In this document: piece by piece, positions 44,067 to 51,976 of the stretch
How the letters are laid out: each line of letters starts with the position of its first letter
How positions within the stretch are numbered: the stretch's first letter is position 1
Assembly (NCBI RefSeq): GCF_900090235.1
Contig: NZ_LT607750.1
Location: 1,252,501-1,316,500, forward strand
DNA: 64,000 nt
Direction of reading: 5' to 3'
Origin: Micromonospora echinaurantiaca
GTDB taxonomy: Bacteria; Actinomycetota; Actinomycetes; Mycobacteriales; Micromonosporaceae
Made by a program: the position numbers and the translations under genes
Notes under the pieces: model-generated
The model's database searches: none
Seen by the model: only the letters and a program-made list of their open reading frames with translations
What the model was told of the DNA's origin: nothing

Positions 44067-44951
44067 ATGACGCGCGCACCCACCAACCTGTTGACCGTGC
44101 GCAACCTGCTGCTCGCCCATCTCAACGTCGATCCCGACCGGGTGCGGAGCCAGGACCTCGAACCGGCCGAGGTCGGCATCGTCGGCGACGCCTCGCACCG
44201 CGGCGGCTACCACTGCGGCTCCGACCGGGTGGTCGCCGGCGACTACTCGGTGGTGGAGTCGCCCCGGGACCGCAACGGGCTGACCCTGGACGCCGCGGCG
44301 CTCGACGTGGGGCAGTTCGAGGTCCGCTCCGGCGGACGCACCCACGACCTGCGCAGCTTCTCCGTCTGGTGCGTCGGCCAGTGCGCCGCCAACGCGCCGG
44401 ACACCCGGGACATCCGCGAGATCATCTACTCCCCGGACGGCAGGGTCGTCCGGCGGTGGGACCGGCTCAACCGGCGCAGCACCGGCGACAACTCCCACCT
44501 GTGGCACACCCACTTCAGCTTCTTCCGCGACGCGATCAAGGCGGGCCGGGACCAGACCCCGCTGTTCCGCCGCTACCTGACGACCATCGGCCTCATCGAG
44601 GGAGACGACATGACCCCGCAAGAGCATGCCTGGCTGGAGACCATCCACCGCAACCTGACCGTCCTGGACGGCCGCAACCCGGTCGGGCAGGTCTACACCC
44701 GGATGGCGATGGGGGAGGACCACCTCAACACCAGCTACGTGGTGCCGCACCCGAGCCTGCAGAGCCTCGGCGCACAGCTCAGCGCGGTGCAGACGGCGCT
44801 GAGCCAACTCGCCGGCAAGGACGTCACCGACGAACCGGCGATCATCGCGGGCGTGCTGGCCGGGCTGACCCCGGAGAAGATCGCCGCGGCGATCCCACCC
44901 ACGCTGGCCCGCCAGGTGGCCGAGGAACTGGCCCGTCGGCTCGCCTCCTGA
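44067..44951 (+). CDS. Hypothetical protein with possible M15-like zinc-peptidase motifs
   Basis: 294 residues; family not recognised with certainty. A short helical N terminus is followed by VGIVGDASHRGGYHCGSDRV, DYSVVESPRDRNGLTL and DAAALDVGQF, then later HLWHTHFSFFRDAIKAG. The order H...D...HxH is reminiscent of D-Ala-D-Ala (M15) peptidases and of phage endolysin-like proteins, but spacing is not standard. The last 60 residues are helical (LGAQLSAVQTALSQLAGKDV, LTPEKIAAAIPPTLARQVAE). No signal peptide. The Shine-Dalgarno GAGGGGG is strong. No neighbour points to a role. Confidence 0.6.
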   Translation: MTRAPTNLLTVRNLLLAHLNVDPDRVRSQDLEPAEVGIVGDASHRGGYHCGSDRVVAGDYSVVESPRDRNGLTLDAAALDVGQFEVRSGGRTHDLRSFSVWCVGQCAANAPDTRDIREIIYSPDGRVVRRWDRLNRRSTGDNSHLWHTHFSFFRDAIKAGRDQTPLFRRYLTTIGLIEGDDMTPQEHAWLETIHRNLTVLDGRNPVGQVYTRMAMGEDHLNTSYVVPHPSLQSLGAQLSAVQTALSQLAGKDVTDEPAIIAGVLAGLTPEKIAAAIPPTLARQVAEELARRLAS

Positions 44952-45164
44952 GCCGGCCACAGCGGGCCGCGGTGCGCGCTGGACGGGCGGTGCGGCCCGG
45001 GTCGCGGGTGCCGGCACGGGTTGCCGGCGCGGCGCGGGTCGCGCCGGTGCTGCCCGGCGAACCGGATACCGCAGCGTCATCACGATGACTCTGCGGTATC
45101 ACCGTCCTTGCCGCGTGGTTCCCGCCGCCCGGGCCCGAGACTTCCGCCGTCGCGACCGGCCCCC

Positions 45165-45206
45165 GCAAGAGCAGTTGCGCAATAGCTCTTGCGAAATCGC
45201 TCTTGC
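45165..45206 (+). promoter_or_regulatory. Repeat-built operator before arsR-MFS
   Basis: The octamer GCTCTTGC occurs twice in direct orientation (45185-45192, 45199-45206, 14 bp apart) and once inverted (GCAAGAGC, 45165-45172), with the palindrome TTGCGCAA (45175-45182) in the middle. TTGCGA at 45189 and CAGGCT at 45213, 18 bp apart, could be the promoter, so the repeats cover it. The arrangement fits autorepression by the ArsR protein. Confidence 0.65.
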
Positions 45207-45224
45207 GAATGGCAGGCTGGCGGC

Positions 45225-45800
45225 ATGCCGGACCCCGACGTACGCCAGGTGACCGACTCGCGCGTCCTGGCCGCGCTCGCCCACCCGCTGCGCCGACGCC
45301 TGATGGACGTGCTGAAGGTGCACGGGCCGTCGACGGTCGGCGCGCTCGCCGAGCGCACCGAACAGGCCCCGGCCAACGTCAGCCACCACCTCAAGGTGCT
45401 CGCCGCCGCCGACCTGGTCGCCGAGGCGCCGGAACTGGCCCGCGACCGCCGCGAGCGGTGGTGGCGCCTGGTCAGCCGGTCAGTGGCGTGGTCGAGCGCC
45501 GACTTCGACGCCGACCCGGCGACCCGGGCGGTGGCCGACGCCGCCACCTCGCTCAACCTCGACCGGCACGTCGCGCTGGCCCGGGCCTGGCACGCCGCCG
45601 GCGACGACGCGCACGAGGCCTGGGGTGACGGACCGTTCTCCACCGACCGCTGGCTGCACCTCACCCCGGCGGAGCTCGCCGAGCTGAGCCGCGAGCTGAA
45701 CGACCTGCTGGCCCGCTGGGCCGAGCGGAAGGCGCTCGACGACGGCCACCGCCGCGAACCGGTCTTCCTGTTCGCCCACGGCTTCCCGGCCCGGCCGTGA
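45225..45800 (+). CDS. ArsR family (HTH_20) transcriptional regulator
   Basis: 191 residues. The winged HTH is VLAALAHPLRRRLMDVLKVH then TVGALAERTEQAPANVSHHL and LVAEAPELARDRRERWWRLV. No cysteine metal-binding motif is present, so this is a non-metal ArsR/HTH_20 member. The C-terminal helical part (LNLDRHVALARAWHAAGDD) is seen in regulators of drug efflux pumps. The GTG of the MFS gene overlaps its stop, so the two are co-translated. The promoter region contains repeats that should be its operator. Confidence 0.92.
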   Translation: MPDPDVRQVTDSRVLAALAHPLRRRLMDVLKVHGPSTVGALAERTEQAPANVSHHLKVLAAADLVAEAPELARDRRERWWRLVSRSVAWSSADFDADPATRAVADAATSLNLDRHVALARAWHAAGDDAHEAWGDGPFSTDRWLHLTPAELAELSRELNDLLARWAERKALDDGHRREPVFLFAHGFPARP

Positions 45801-47089
45801 GCCCGGCGACGGCCACCCGGCCCGCCGGGCAGGACGCCGACAGCCGCCCGGCCGGGGAGCTGCGCGGGCACCGCGACTTCCGGCTGCTCTGGGCCGCCCA
45901 GACGGTCAGCAGCCTCGGCAGCAACGTCACCGCGGTGGCGCTGCCCCTGGTCGCGGTGACCGTGCTCGACGCCAGCACCTTCGCGGTCGCGGTGCTCACC
46001 GCCGCGGCCTGGCTGCCCTGGCTGCTGATCGGCCTGCCGGTGGGCGCCTGGGTGGACCGGCTGCGCCGACGGCCCGTGATGATCGCCTGCGACGTGGCCT
46101 CGGCGCTGCTGTTCCTCAGCGTGCCGCTGGCCGCCGTGCTGGAGGTGCTCACCGTCGGGCAGCTGCTGGTGGTGGCTCTCGGCGGTGGGGTGTCCCGGGT
46201 CTTCTTCGAGACCGCCGACCAGGTCTACCTGCCGGTCCTGCTGCGCCCGGAGCAGCTGCCGGCCGGCAACGCCCGGATCCAGGCCACACACACCGCCAGC
46301 TACGTGCTGGGCCCGGGGATCGCCGGCCTGGTGGCGCAGCTCGCCGGCGCGGTCACCGCGCTGCTGCTGGACGCGCTGAGCTTCCTGGTCTCCGCGGTCT
46401 GCCTGCTGCGCATCCGGCGGGTCGAGCCGCGGCCGGAGCCGGCCGGGCGTACGTCGTCGTTGCGCCGGGAGATCGCCGCCGGGATCCGGTTCGTCGCCGG
46501 CGACCCGTATCTGCGGGTGCTGACGCTGTTCGGCGCGGCCAGCAACATCGGACTGGTCGGCTACCAGGCCGTCCTGGTGGTGTTCCTGATCCGCGAGGTG
46601 GGGGTGGCGCCCGGCCCGGTCGGCGTGCTGGTCGCGGTGATGAGCCTCGGCGGCATCGTCGGCGCGGTGCTGGCCACCGGGCTCGGGCGCCGCCTCGGCA
46701 CGGCCCGGACGATGCTGGTCGCGGCGGCGTTCACCGGGCCGCCGGCGCTGTTGATCCCCCTCGCCGGGCCGGGGGCCGGGTTGGTCTGGCCGGCGCTCGG
46801 CGGGGTGCTGGTCAGCCTCGGCGTGGCGGTGGGCAACGTGCTCAAGAGCAGCTTCCGGCAGGCGTACCCGCCGCACCACCTGCTCGGCCGGGTGACGGTC
46901 ACCATGCAGCTGCTCAACTACGGGACGATCCCGCTCGCCGCGGTGGCGGCCGGCGCGCTCGGCGCCGCCTTCGGCACCCGCGCCGCGCTCGGGGTGATGA
47001 CCGGCTGGCTGGCGCTCACCCCGCTGATCCTGCTGGTCGGGCCGCTGCGCCGGCGGCGGGACCTGCCCACCGCGCCCGGAAGATCCTGA
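45797..47089 (+). CDS. MFS transporter, EntS-like drug/siderophore exporter group
   Basis: 430 residues, 12 membrane helices. RDFRLLWAAQTVSSLGSNVT and the loop 2-3 motif GAWVDRLRRRPVMIACDV are typical of MFS_3 (enterobactin exporter-like and macrolide-efflux-like) proteins. VSRVFFETADQVYLPVLL and RIQATHTASYVLGPGIAGLV are also family-specific. It probably exports a drug or metabolite by proton antiport; the substrate is unknown. The GTG start overlaps the arsR stop. Confidence 0.92.
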   Translation: MSPATATRPAGQDADSRPAGELRGHRDFRLLWAAQTVSSLGSNVTAVALPLVAVTVLDASTFAVAVLTAAAWLPWLLIGLPVGAWVDRLRRRPVMIACDVASALLFLSVPLAAVLEVLTVGQLLVVALGGGVSRVFFETADQVYLPVLLRPEQLPAGNARIQATHTASYVLGPGIAGLVAQLAGAVTALLLDALSFLVSAVCLLRIRRVEPRPEPAGRTSSLRREIAAGIRFVAGDPYLRVLTLFGAASNIGLVGYQAVLVVFLIREVGVAPGPVGVLVAVMSLGGIVGAVLATGLGRRLGTARTMLVAAAFTGPPALLIPLAGPGAGLVWPALGGVLVSLGVAVGNVLKSSFRQAYPPHHLLGRVTVTMQLLNYGTIPLAAVAAGALGAAFGTRAALGVMTGWLALTPLILLVGPLRRRRDLPTAPGRS

Positions 47090-47097
47090 CGCGCTGC

Positions 47098-47124
47098 GGC
47101 GGCGGCCGGTCCCCGGCCGCCGCC
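47098..47124. terminator. Bidirectional terminator between MFS and cold-shock genes
   Basis: A 12-bp perfect stem (GGCGGCGGCCGG and complement) with loop TCC, starting 8 bp after the MFS stop and 11 bp beyond the cold-shock stop. Confidence 0.75.
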
Positions 47125-47135
47125 ACCGGCATCGG

Positions 47136-47339
47136 TCACATCGGGCGGACGTTGTCCGCCTGTGGACCCTTCTGCCCCTGGGTCACCTCGAACTCGACCT
47201 TCTGGCCCTCGCTCAGCTCCCGGTAACCGCTCGTCGCGATGGCCGAGTAGTGGACGAACACGTCCGGACCCCCGCCGTCCTGCTCGATGAAGCCGAAGCC
47301 CTTTTCCGAGTTGAACCACTTAACCGTGCCGGTTGCCAT
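47136..47339 (-). CDS. Cold-shock protein, CspA family
   Basis: 67 residues, normal CspA length: one OB-fold with RNP1 KGFGFIEQ and RNP2 VFVHYSAI, beginning [13 protein letters not shown] and ending [11 protein letters not shown]. It binds single-stranded nucleic acid and prevents RNA secondary structure. AGGAGAG lies 4 nt upstream of the ATG (47339). A long untranslated leader is likely between the promoter and the ATG but no cold-box was recognised. Confidence 0.97.
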   Translation of the reverse strand: MATGTVKWFNSEKGFGFIEQDGGGPDVFVHYSAIATSGYRELSEGQKVEFEVTQGQKGPQADNVRPM

Positions 47340-47511
47340 GCATCTCTCCTGTTCGAAGCGGCCGACCGCCGGCCGTCGGCCGATGATCGCCCTGTACCTT
47401 TCCGACAGTAACCGGCCAAACGCCGATCTGCCGGGCGAAGTGCCGCAGGCGATGCGAGCAGTTCCGCGGGCCGGCATCGCGAAAGCCGCGCGGCGGCCGG
47501 CCCGCTACGGC

Positions 47512-48204
47512 ATGCTTGCGCCGGTGACCGAAGTCGCGAACGCCGCCCTCACCGACCTGGAGCGGGAGATCCTCGCCCCCGGCGGTGGGCTGGACCGGCT
47601 CCGGCTGGTGCGTACGCCGTTCGTGCCCGAGGTGCGGCTGCACCTGGCCGAGGACGCCATCGTCTGGTGGGCCCGGATGGAGGCGCACGCCGGACGCCAC
47701 CTCCCACCGCCGTACTGGGCGTCGGTCTGGGCCGGTGGCCAGGCCCTCGCCCGCTACCTGCTCGACCACCCCGAACTGGCCGCCGGCCGCCGGGTGCTCG
47801 ACCTGGCCGCCGGCTCCGGACTGGTGGCCATCGCCGCCGCGCTCGCCGGCGCCCGGCGGGTGGTCGCCAACGACATCGACCCGTACGCGGTCGCGGCGGT
47901 CACCGTCAACGCCCGGGCCAACCGGGTCACCGTCGCGGCCACCGGAGGCGACCTGCTCGACACCGACGGCGCCGGGGTGGACCTGCTGGTGGCCGGGGAC
48001 GTGTTCTACGACGCGCCGCTGGCCGCGCGGATGCGGGCCTTCCTGCACCGGGTCGCCGCCACCGGCGCCGACGTGCTGGTCGGCGACCCCGGCCGGGGTC
48101 ACCTGCCGGCGGGGCTGACGGTGGTCGCCGACTATCCGGTGCCGACCACCGAGCCCAGCGTCGACTCGCCGGTGCGCCGGGTGCAGGTGCTGCGCCCCCG
48201 CTGA
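47512..48204 (+). CDS. Class I methyltransferase, lysine-methyltransferase (ETFB/Methyltransf_16-like) type
   Basis: 230 residues from the ATG at 47512 (GTG 47524 possible). PPPYWASVWAGGQALARYLL before motif I, RRVLDLAAGSGLVAIAAALA (motif I), VVANDIDPYAVAAVTVNARA and the catalytic-region DLLVAGDVFYDAPLAARM are features of the Methyltransf_16 family, related to ETF-beta-subunit lysine methyltransferases and PrmA. A protein lysine target is therefore plausible but unproven. It is divergent from the cold-shock gene. Confidence 0.82.
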   Translation: MLAPVTEVANAALTDLEREILAPGGGLDRLRLVRTPFVPEVRLHLAEDAIVWWARMEAHAGRHLPPPYWASVWAGGQALARYLLDHPELAAGRRVLDLAAGSGLVAIAAALAGARRVVANDIDPYAVAAVTVNARANRVTVAATGGDLLDTDGAGVDLLVAGDVFYDAPLAARMRAFLHRVAATGADVLVGDPGRGHLPAGLTVVADYPVPTTEPSVDSPVRRVQVLRPR

Positions 48205-48293
48205 CGCCCGGGCCGCGACTCAGGGACCACCCGGAGGGGGATTCAGGGGCGCGTGGGGGAGCAAACCCGATGTCCACGGTGGTCCGTGGGCCA

Positions 48294-48299
48294 TAGCGT
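48294..48299 (+). promoter_or_regulatory. -10 element, leaderless layout, for dedA
   Basis: TAGCGT is followed by 7 nt and the ATG at 48307. Confidence 0.45.
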
Positions 48300-48306
48300 A
48301 CGGGGC

Positions 48307-48915
48307 ATGGCGGATTGGTTGACCCAGGTCGGAGAGCTTCCCACCACCCTGCTCATGGGGGTGCTCGGGGTGGTCATGCTCTTCGACGCCGTACCGCTGC
48401 TCGGGGTGCTGGTCCCGGGCGACGTGGCGATCCTCGCCGCGGTCGGGGTGGGGCGGCCGGCGACCGGCCTGGCCACGTTCGCCGCCGTGGTGGTCGGTTG
48501 CCTCGCCGGCTGGTCGCTGAGCTTCCTGGCCGGCCGCCGGTGGGGCGACCGGCTACGGCACAGCCGGGTCGGCGGCTGGATCGGCGAGTCGCGCTGGGCG
48601 GCCGCGGAGCGGATCCTGCGCCGCGGGGGCGGCCGGATGGTGCTGGTCGCCCCGTTCCTGCCGGTGTTCAACGCGCTGCTGCCACTGGCCGCCGGCGGGC
48701 TGCGGATGTCGTACCGACGCTTCCTCGGCTGCGCGACCCTCGGCGCCGCGGCCTGGGCCGGCCTCTACCTGGTGCTCGGCACCGCCTCCCGGTCACTCGC
48801 GGGGCTGCTGCCCGGGCCGGCCAGCCCGATGCTGGTGACCATGGCGGTCGGGCTGCTGCTGGCCACGTTGGTGCTGCTGGGTACGCGGCGGCGGCTGCGG
48901 TCGCTGACTGCGTGA
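48307..48915 (+). CDS. DedA family membrane protein
   Basis: 202 residues, stand-alone DedA with about five membrane segments. MLFDAVPLLGVLVPGDVAIL is the N-terminal re-entrant segment (the usual E-x-x-P-G acidic residue here reads DAVPLLG...VPGD), and VLVAPFLPVFNALLPLAAGG holds the position of the conserved R-x-x-P motif, but the arginine is replaced (APFLPVF). It probably takes part in membrane lipid or carrier handling. Compare with the DedA/PAP2 fusion about 10 kb upstream. Confidence 0.85.
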   Translation: MADWLTQVGELPTTLLMGVLGVVMLFDAVPLLGVLVPGDVAILAAVGVGRPATGLATFAAVVVGCLAGWSLSFLAGRRWGDRLRHSRVGGWIGESRWAAAERILRRGGGRMVLVAPFLPVFNALLPLAAGGLRMSYRRFLGCATLGAAAWAGLYLVLGTASRSLAGLLPGPASPMLVTMAVGLLLATLVLLGTRRRLRSLTA

Positions 48916-48948
48916 CGGGTGGTTCTCGGATGACCGTGGTTGCGGTGG

Positions 48949-49024
48949 GGGGAGGGGGCCTGCCGTGCCCGGCTCCGGGCGGTCAGGCTTGATCCCTGCG
49001 CCGGGCACGGCAGGCCCCCTCCCC
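48949..49024. repeat. Perfect 25-bp inverted repeat after dedA
   Basis: Arms 48949-48973 and 49000-49024 are exact reverse complements (GGGGAGGGGGCCTGCCGTGC...), with a 26-nt loop. It lies in the 233-bp gap between the dedA stop and the convergent MBL gene stop. It is much longer than a usual terminator. Confidence 0.9.
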
Positions 49025-49091
49025 GGCGTGGGCCGGGTTCGTCCGGGGTGTGGCGGGTGGTCGCCGCCGCCGGGATGGGGGTGATCTTTTG

Positions 49092-49146
49092 AGCTGGTTG
49101 GTTGGTTGGGTGGTTGGGTGGGTGGGTGGCTGTTCCGGGTGGGTGG
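49092..49146 (+). repeat. G/T-rich simple repeat next to the MBL gene
   Basis: A run of GGTT and GGGT units (several GGG tracts with T-rich spacers) on the plus strand, which could form a G-quadruplex. It lies just past the 3' end of the MBL-fold gene. Confidence 0.6.
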
Positions 49147-49148
49147 GG

Positions 49149-49820
49149 TTACCAGCCGCGGGTTCGCCACTGGGGGAGGGCGGGGCGTTCGGTGCCGAGG
49201 GTGCTGTCCTTGCCGTGGCCGGGGTAGAACCAGGTCTCGTCGGGCAGCCGGTCGAAGAGCTTGTGCTCGACGTCGTCGATCAGCGCGGCGAACCGCTGCG
49301 GGTCCTTGTTGGTGTTGCCCACCCCGCCCGGGAAGAGGCTGTCGCCGGTCCACAGGTGCGGGGTGCCGGCCGGGTCGCGGTAGAGCAGCGCGATCGAGCC
49401 CGGGGTGTGCCCGCGCAGGTGGATGACCTCCAGCGGGCAGTCGCCGACCCGCACCGTGTCGCCGTCGGCGAGCGGCTCCGACTCGATCGGCAGCCCGGCC
49501 GCGTCGTCGGCGTGCGCCAGGGCGCGGGCGCCGGTCTTGGCGACCACCTCCTCCAGCGCCACCCAGTGGTCCATGTGCTGGTGGGTGGTGACCACGGTGG
49601 CCAGGCCGGCGTCGCCGACCAGTTCCAGCAGGCGCGGGGCCTCGTTCGCGGCGTCGATCAGCAGCTGCTCGCCGGTCGACCGGCAGCGCAGCAGGTAGGC
49701 GTTGTTGTCCATCGGGCCCACCGACACCTTGGTGATGGTGAGCTGGTCGAGCTCGCGTACGGCCGGCGCGCCGCCGGGTGAGACGTCTCCGCGGTAGGTC
49801 ATGACGGTGTCTATATCCAT
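49149..49820 (-). CDS. MBL-fold metallo-hydrolase (Rv1637c-like)
   Basis: 223 residues from the ATG at 49820, whose first codons overlap the previous gene's stop; ATG 49802 is also possible. The zinc ligands are in TTHQHMDHW (HxHxDH motif), LRGHTPGSIALLY (HTPG), the Asp in WTGDSLFPGG and the C-terminal His in FYPGHGKDS. The group includes glyoxalase II-like and related thioesterases. In Mycobacterium a similar gene (Rv1637c) precedes uvrA, so the neighbourhood is conserved. It is likely co-transcribed with the mycothiol-type enzyme upstream. Confidence 0.92.
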   Translation of the reverse strand: MDIDTVMTYRGDVSPGGAPAVRELDQLTITKVSVGPMDNNAYLLRCRSTGEQLLIDAANEAPRLLELVGDAGLATVVTTHQHMDHWVALEEVVAKTGARALAHADDAAGLPIESEPLADGDTVRVGDCPLEVIHLRGHTPGSIALLYRDPAGTPHLWTGDSLFPGGVGNTNKDPQRFAALIDDVEHKLFDRLPDETWFYPGHGKDSTLGTERPALPQWRTRGW

Positions 49821-50527
49821 TCCGGTGGCTCGGGGAGCGGACCGTCCGGGGTGACGGTCAGCACGTCGCCGCGGCTGCGTCCGATCAGCCAGGCGGCGAG
49901 TTCGGGGGCGGCGCCGGTGACCACGGGCGCGCCCGCCCGGTCGCCGATCACCAGTTCGTGCCGGCTGCCGTCGAACCGCAGCACCATCGGCGGCGCGTCG
50001 CCGCGCTCGACCAGGTCGGTCGCCACCTCGTGCAGCAGCCGGTGGCCGAACGCCTCGGGCCAGTCGGCCGGGCGGTGCCCGGCGGCCAGGTCGACGTGGT
50101 GCACCTCCAGCTCCCGCAGCCGGCCCCAGACCAGCAGGGCCGCGACCCTGGGCCCGCGCGGCGTGTCGACCGTCGCCGTCCACGCCTCGGCGGGCATCGC
50201 TGCCACCGCCTCGGCGAACCGGTCCGCCGAGCGGCGCAGGTCGTCCAGGTGGGCGTCCGGCGGGCGGCCGGCGCCGGCCTCGATGTCCGCCGCCCGGGCC
50301 GCCGCCGAGGCGTACATCGGCACCTGCTCACCGGTACGGGCCGCGGTCAGCAGGTTGACGAAGCCGTCGGCGTTGCGGGCCAGGTGCGTCAGCACGTGCC
50401 CGCGGGTCCAGCCGGGCAGCAGCGACGCGGCGGCGATGTCCGTATGGTCGAAGGTGGCCGCGGTGCGCAGCAGGCGCGCCGTGGCGTCGTCCACCTCACC
50501 GGTCAGCAGGAGCGGATCCGTGGTCAC
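49811..50527 (-). CDS. Maleylpyruvate isomerase family mycothiol-dependent enzyme
   Basis: 238 residues from a GTG at 50527. The N-terminal MDMPI_N (DinB-like four-helix) domain has ASLLPGWTRGHVLTHLARNAD with the first metal-binding His, and the second pair in WGRLRELEVHHVDLAAGH (E-x-x-H-x-x-D). The C-terminal SCP2-like domain follows (PPMVLRFDGSRHELVIGD). The family includes mycothiol-dependent maleylpyruvate isomerase and mycothiol transferases. The substrate is unknown. It overlaps the MBL gene by 10 bp; MBL hydrolases could act on a mycothiol adduct. Confidence 0.88.
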   Translation of the reverse strand: MTTDPLLLTGEVDDATARLLRTAATFDHTDIAAASLLPGWTRGHVLTHLARNADGFVNLLTAARTGEQVPMYASAAARAADIEAGAGRPPDAHLDDLRRSADRFAEAVAAMPAEAWTATVDTPRGPRVAALLVWGRLRELEVHHVDLAAGHRPADWPEAFGHRLLHEVATDLVERGDAPPMVLRFDGSRHELVIGDRAGAPVVTGAAPELAAWLIGRSRGDVLTVTPDGPLPEPPEWI

Positions 50528-50533
50528 GTCCCG

Positions 50534-50539
50534 ACCCTA
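50534..50539 (-). promoter_or_regulatory. -10 element, leaderless layout, for mycothiol-type enzyme
   Basis: On the minus strand TAGGGT is followed by 6 nt and the GTG at 50527. Confidence 0.45.
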
Positions 50540-50597
50540 ACGGTCGCCCGCCCGCACGTCGCCGGGGAAATCGCTTTCGGCGCGTCGCCGGGACCCC

Positions 50598-50603
50598 TAC
50601 CGT
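50598..50603 (+). promoter_or_regulatory. -10 element candidate for rsgA
   Basis: TACCGT lies 41 nt before a short reading frame with a strong Shine-Dalgarno and 93 nt before rsgA. Confidence 0.35.
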
Positions 50604-50643
50604 CGGCTCGAACGCGGCACCGGGCTCGGAGGAGGTGGTGATC

Positions 50644-50688
50644 ATGCCGGACTCAGCGCGCGTGCGTCACCCACTCCGATACCGATGA
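50644..50688 (+). CDS. Putative 14-residue leader peptide upstream of rsgA
   Basis: An ATG at 50644 preceded by the strongest Shine-Dalgarno of the area (GGAGGAGGTG) opens a frame for MPDSARVRHPLRYR and a TGA. The stop TGAGGA itself supplies the Shine-Dalgarno for rsgA (ATG 50696). The Arg-rich peptide may simply couple ribosomes to rsgA or act as an attenuator. No homologue is known to me. Confidence 0.4.
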   Translation: MPDSARVRHPLRYR

Positions 50689-50695
50689 GGATTTC

Positions 50696-51775
50696 ATGAC
50701 CATCGACCTGACCGCCCTCGGCTGGGACGCCGACCGGGCGGCACACCTGCGCCGTCGTACCGACCACCGCCCGGGCCGGGTGGCCCGGGTCGACCGCGGC
50801 GTCTGCACCGTGCTCTGCGCGGACGGCCCGGTCCGCGCCACCCTGGGCGGGGCGGTGCTGGCCGCCGCCGCCCACGACCTGACCCGGCTGCCCTGCGCCG
50901 GGGACTGGGTGCTGCTCGGCACCTGGCCCGACTCGCGGATCACCGTCGAGACGGTGCTGCCCCGGCGCACCGCGCTGATCCGGCGGACCGCCGGCAAGGA
51001 CGCCAGCGGCCAGGTGCTCGCCGCGAACCTGGACGCCGCCGCCGTGGTGGAGCCGGTGCACCCCGAGCCGGACGTCGGCCGGATCGAGCGGCTGCTCTCC
51101 CTCGCCCACGAGTCGGGCGCCCGGCCGCTGGTGGTGCTCACCAAGGCCGACCTGGCCGCCGACCCGGCGGCGATCGCCCGGCAGATCGCCGCCGTCGCCC
51201 CCGGGGTGCCCGTGCTGCCGGTCAGCGCCGAGCGGGGCACCGGCCTGGACCCGTTGCGCGCCGAGGTGGCGCCCGGCCGCACGCTGGGCCTGCTCGGCCC
51301 GTCCGGTGCCGGCAAGTCGAGCCTGGTCAACGCGTTGGCCGGGGCGCTGGTGATGCCGACCCAGGCGATCCGCCGGGTCGACGGCAAGGGCCGGCACACC
51401 ACCACCTGGCGGGCCCTGGTCGCGGTGCCCGGCGGCGGGGCCGTGCTGGACACCCCCGGGGTGCGGGCGGTCGGCCTGCTCGACGGCTCGGCCGGGCTCG
51501 ACCGGGCCTTCGCCGACATCGCCGCGCTCGCCACCGGCTGCCGGTACGGCGACTGCGGGCACGACGGGGAGCCCGGCTGCGCGGTGCGCGAGGCGCTGGA
51601 GAGCGGCGAACTGCCGGCGCGACGCTGGGAGAGCTGGCGGCGCCTGCAGCGGGAGGTGGCGTACGAGACCCGCCGCCGGGAGACCCGACTGGCCGCCGAG
51701 CGCCGCGGCGGCTGGCGTGGCGCCCGCCGGCGGGCCAACCGGCCGGCCCGACCGCCCTCGTCCGGCGGGTTCTGA
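50696..51775 (+). CDS. rsgA: Ribosome small-subunit-dependent GTPase RsgA
   Basis: 359 residues. N-terminal OB-fold (RPGRVARVDRGVCTVLCADG), then a circularly permuted GTPase with G4 before G1: VVLTKADLA, then GPSGAGKSSLVNALAG (G1) and LDTPGVRAVGL (G3). The C-terminal zinc knuckle has CRYGDCGHDGEPGCAV (C-x4-C-x-H-x5-C pattern). It assists maturation of the 30S subunit by releasing RbfA. A Shine-Dalgarno (TGAGGA) precedes the ATG. The extreme C terminus is a Arg-rich tail that probably binds rRNA. Confidence 0.96.
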   Translation: MTIDLTALGWDADRAAHLRRRTDHRPGRVARVDRGVCTVLCADGPVRATLGGAVLAAAAHDLTRLPCAGDWVLLGTWPDSRITVETVLPRRTALIRRTAGKDASGQVLAANLDAAAVVEPVHPEPDVGRIERLLSLAHESGARPLVVLTKADLAADPAAIARQIAAVAPGVPVLPVSAERGTGLDPLRAEVAPGRTLGLLGPSGAGKSSLVNALAGALVMPTQAIRRVDGKGRHTTTWRALVAVPGGGAVLDTPGVRAVGLLDGSAGLDRAFADIAALATGCRYGDCGHDGEPGCAVREALESGELPARRWESWRRLQREVAYETRRRETRLAAERRGGWRGARRRANRPARPPSSGGF

Positions 51776-51821
51776 CCCGCGGCGCCGGTGACCGAGAGTG
51801 GATCACCGGCGACCGGTCGCT

Positions 51822-51863
51822 CGACCGCCCTCGCCGCCGCACCGGGCCCGGCGAGGGCGGTCG
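51822..51863 (+). terminator. Hairpin terminator of rsgA
   Basis: A perfect 14-bp stem (CGACCGCCCTCGCC, complement at 51850-51863) with a 14-nt loop, starting 47 bp after the rsgA stop. Confidence 0.7.
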
Positions 51864-51976
51864 TCGTCGCCGTACCGGGGGCGGACGGCCGCGGTCGTCG
51901 CCGCACTTGCGGGGCGCGGCCGACCGGGCTGAGCTGCGGGAATGCGCCGGTCGGGAAAAGTGTCGTACCTCGGGGC

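Noticed and set aside
39444..48915. Genomic island between 39 and 49 kb
   Set aside because: Codon usage and GC look like the surroundings, no integrase or direct repeats were found, and the genes are ordinary regulator-transporter units.
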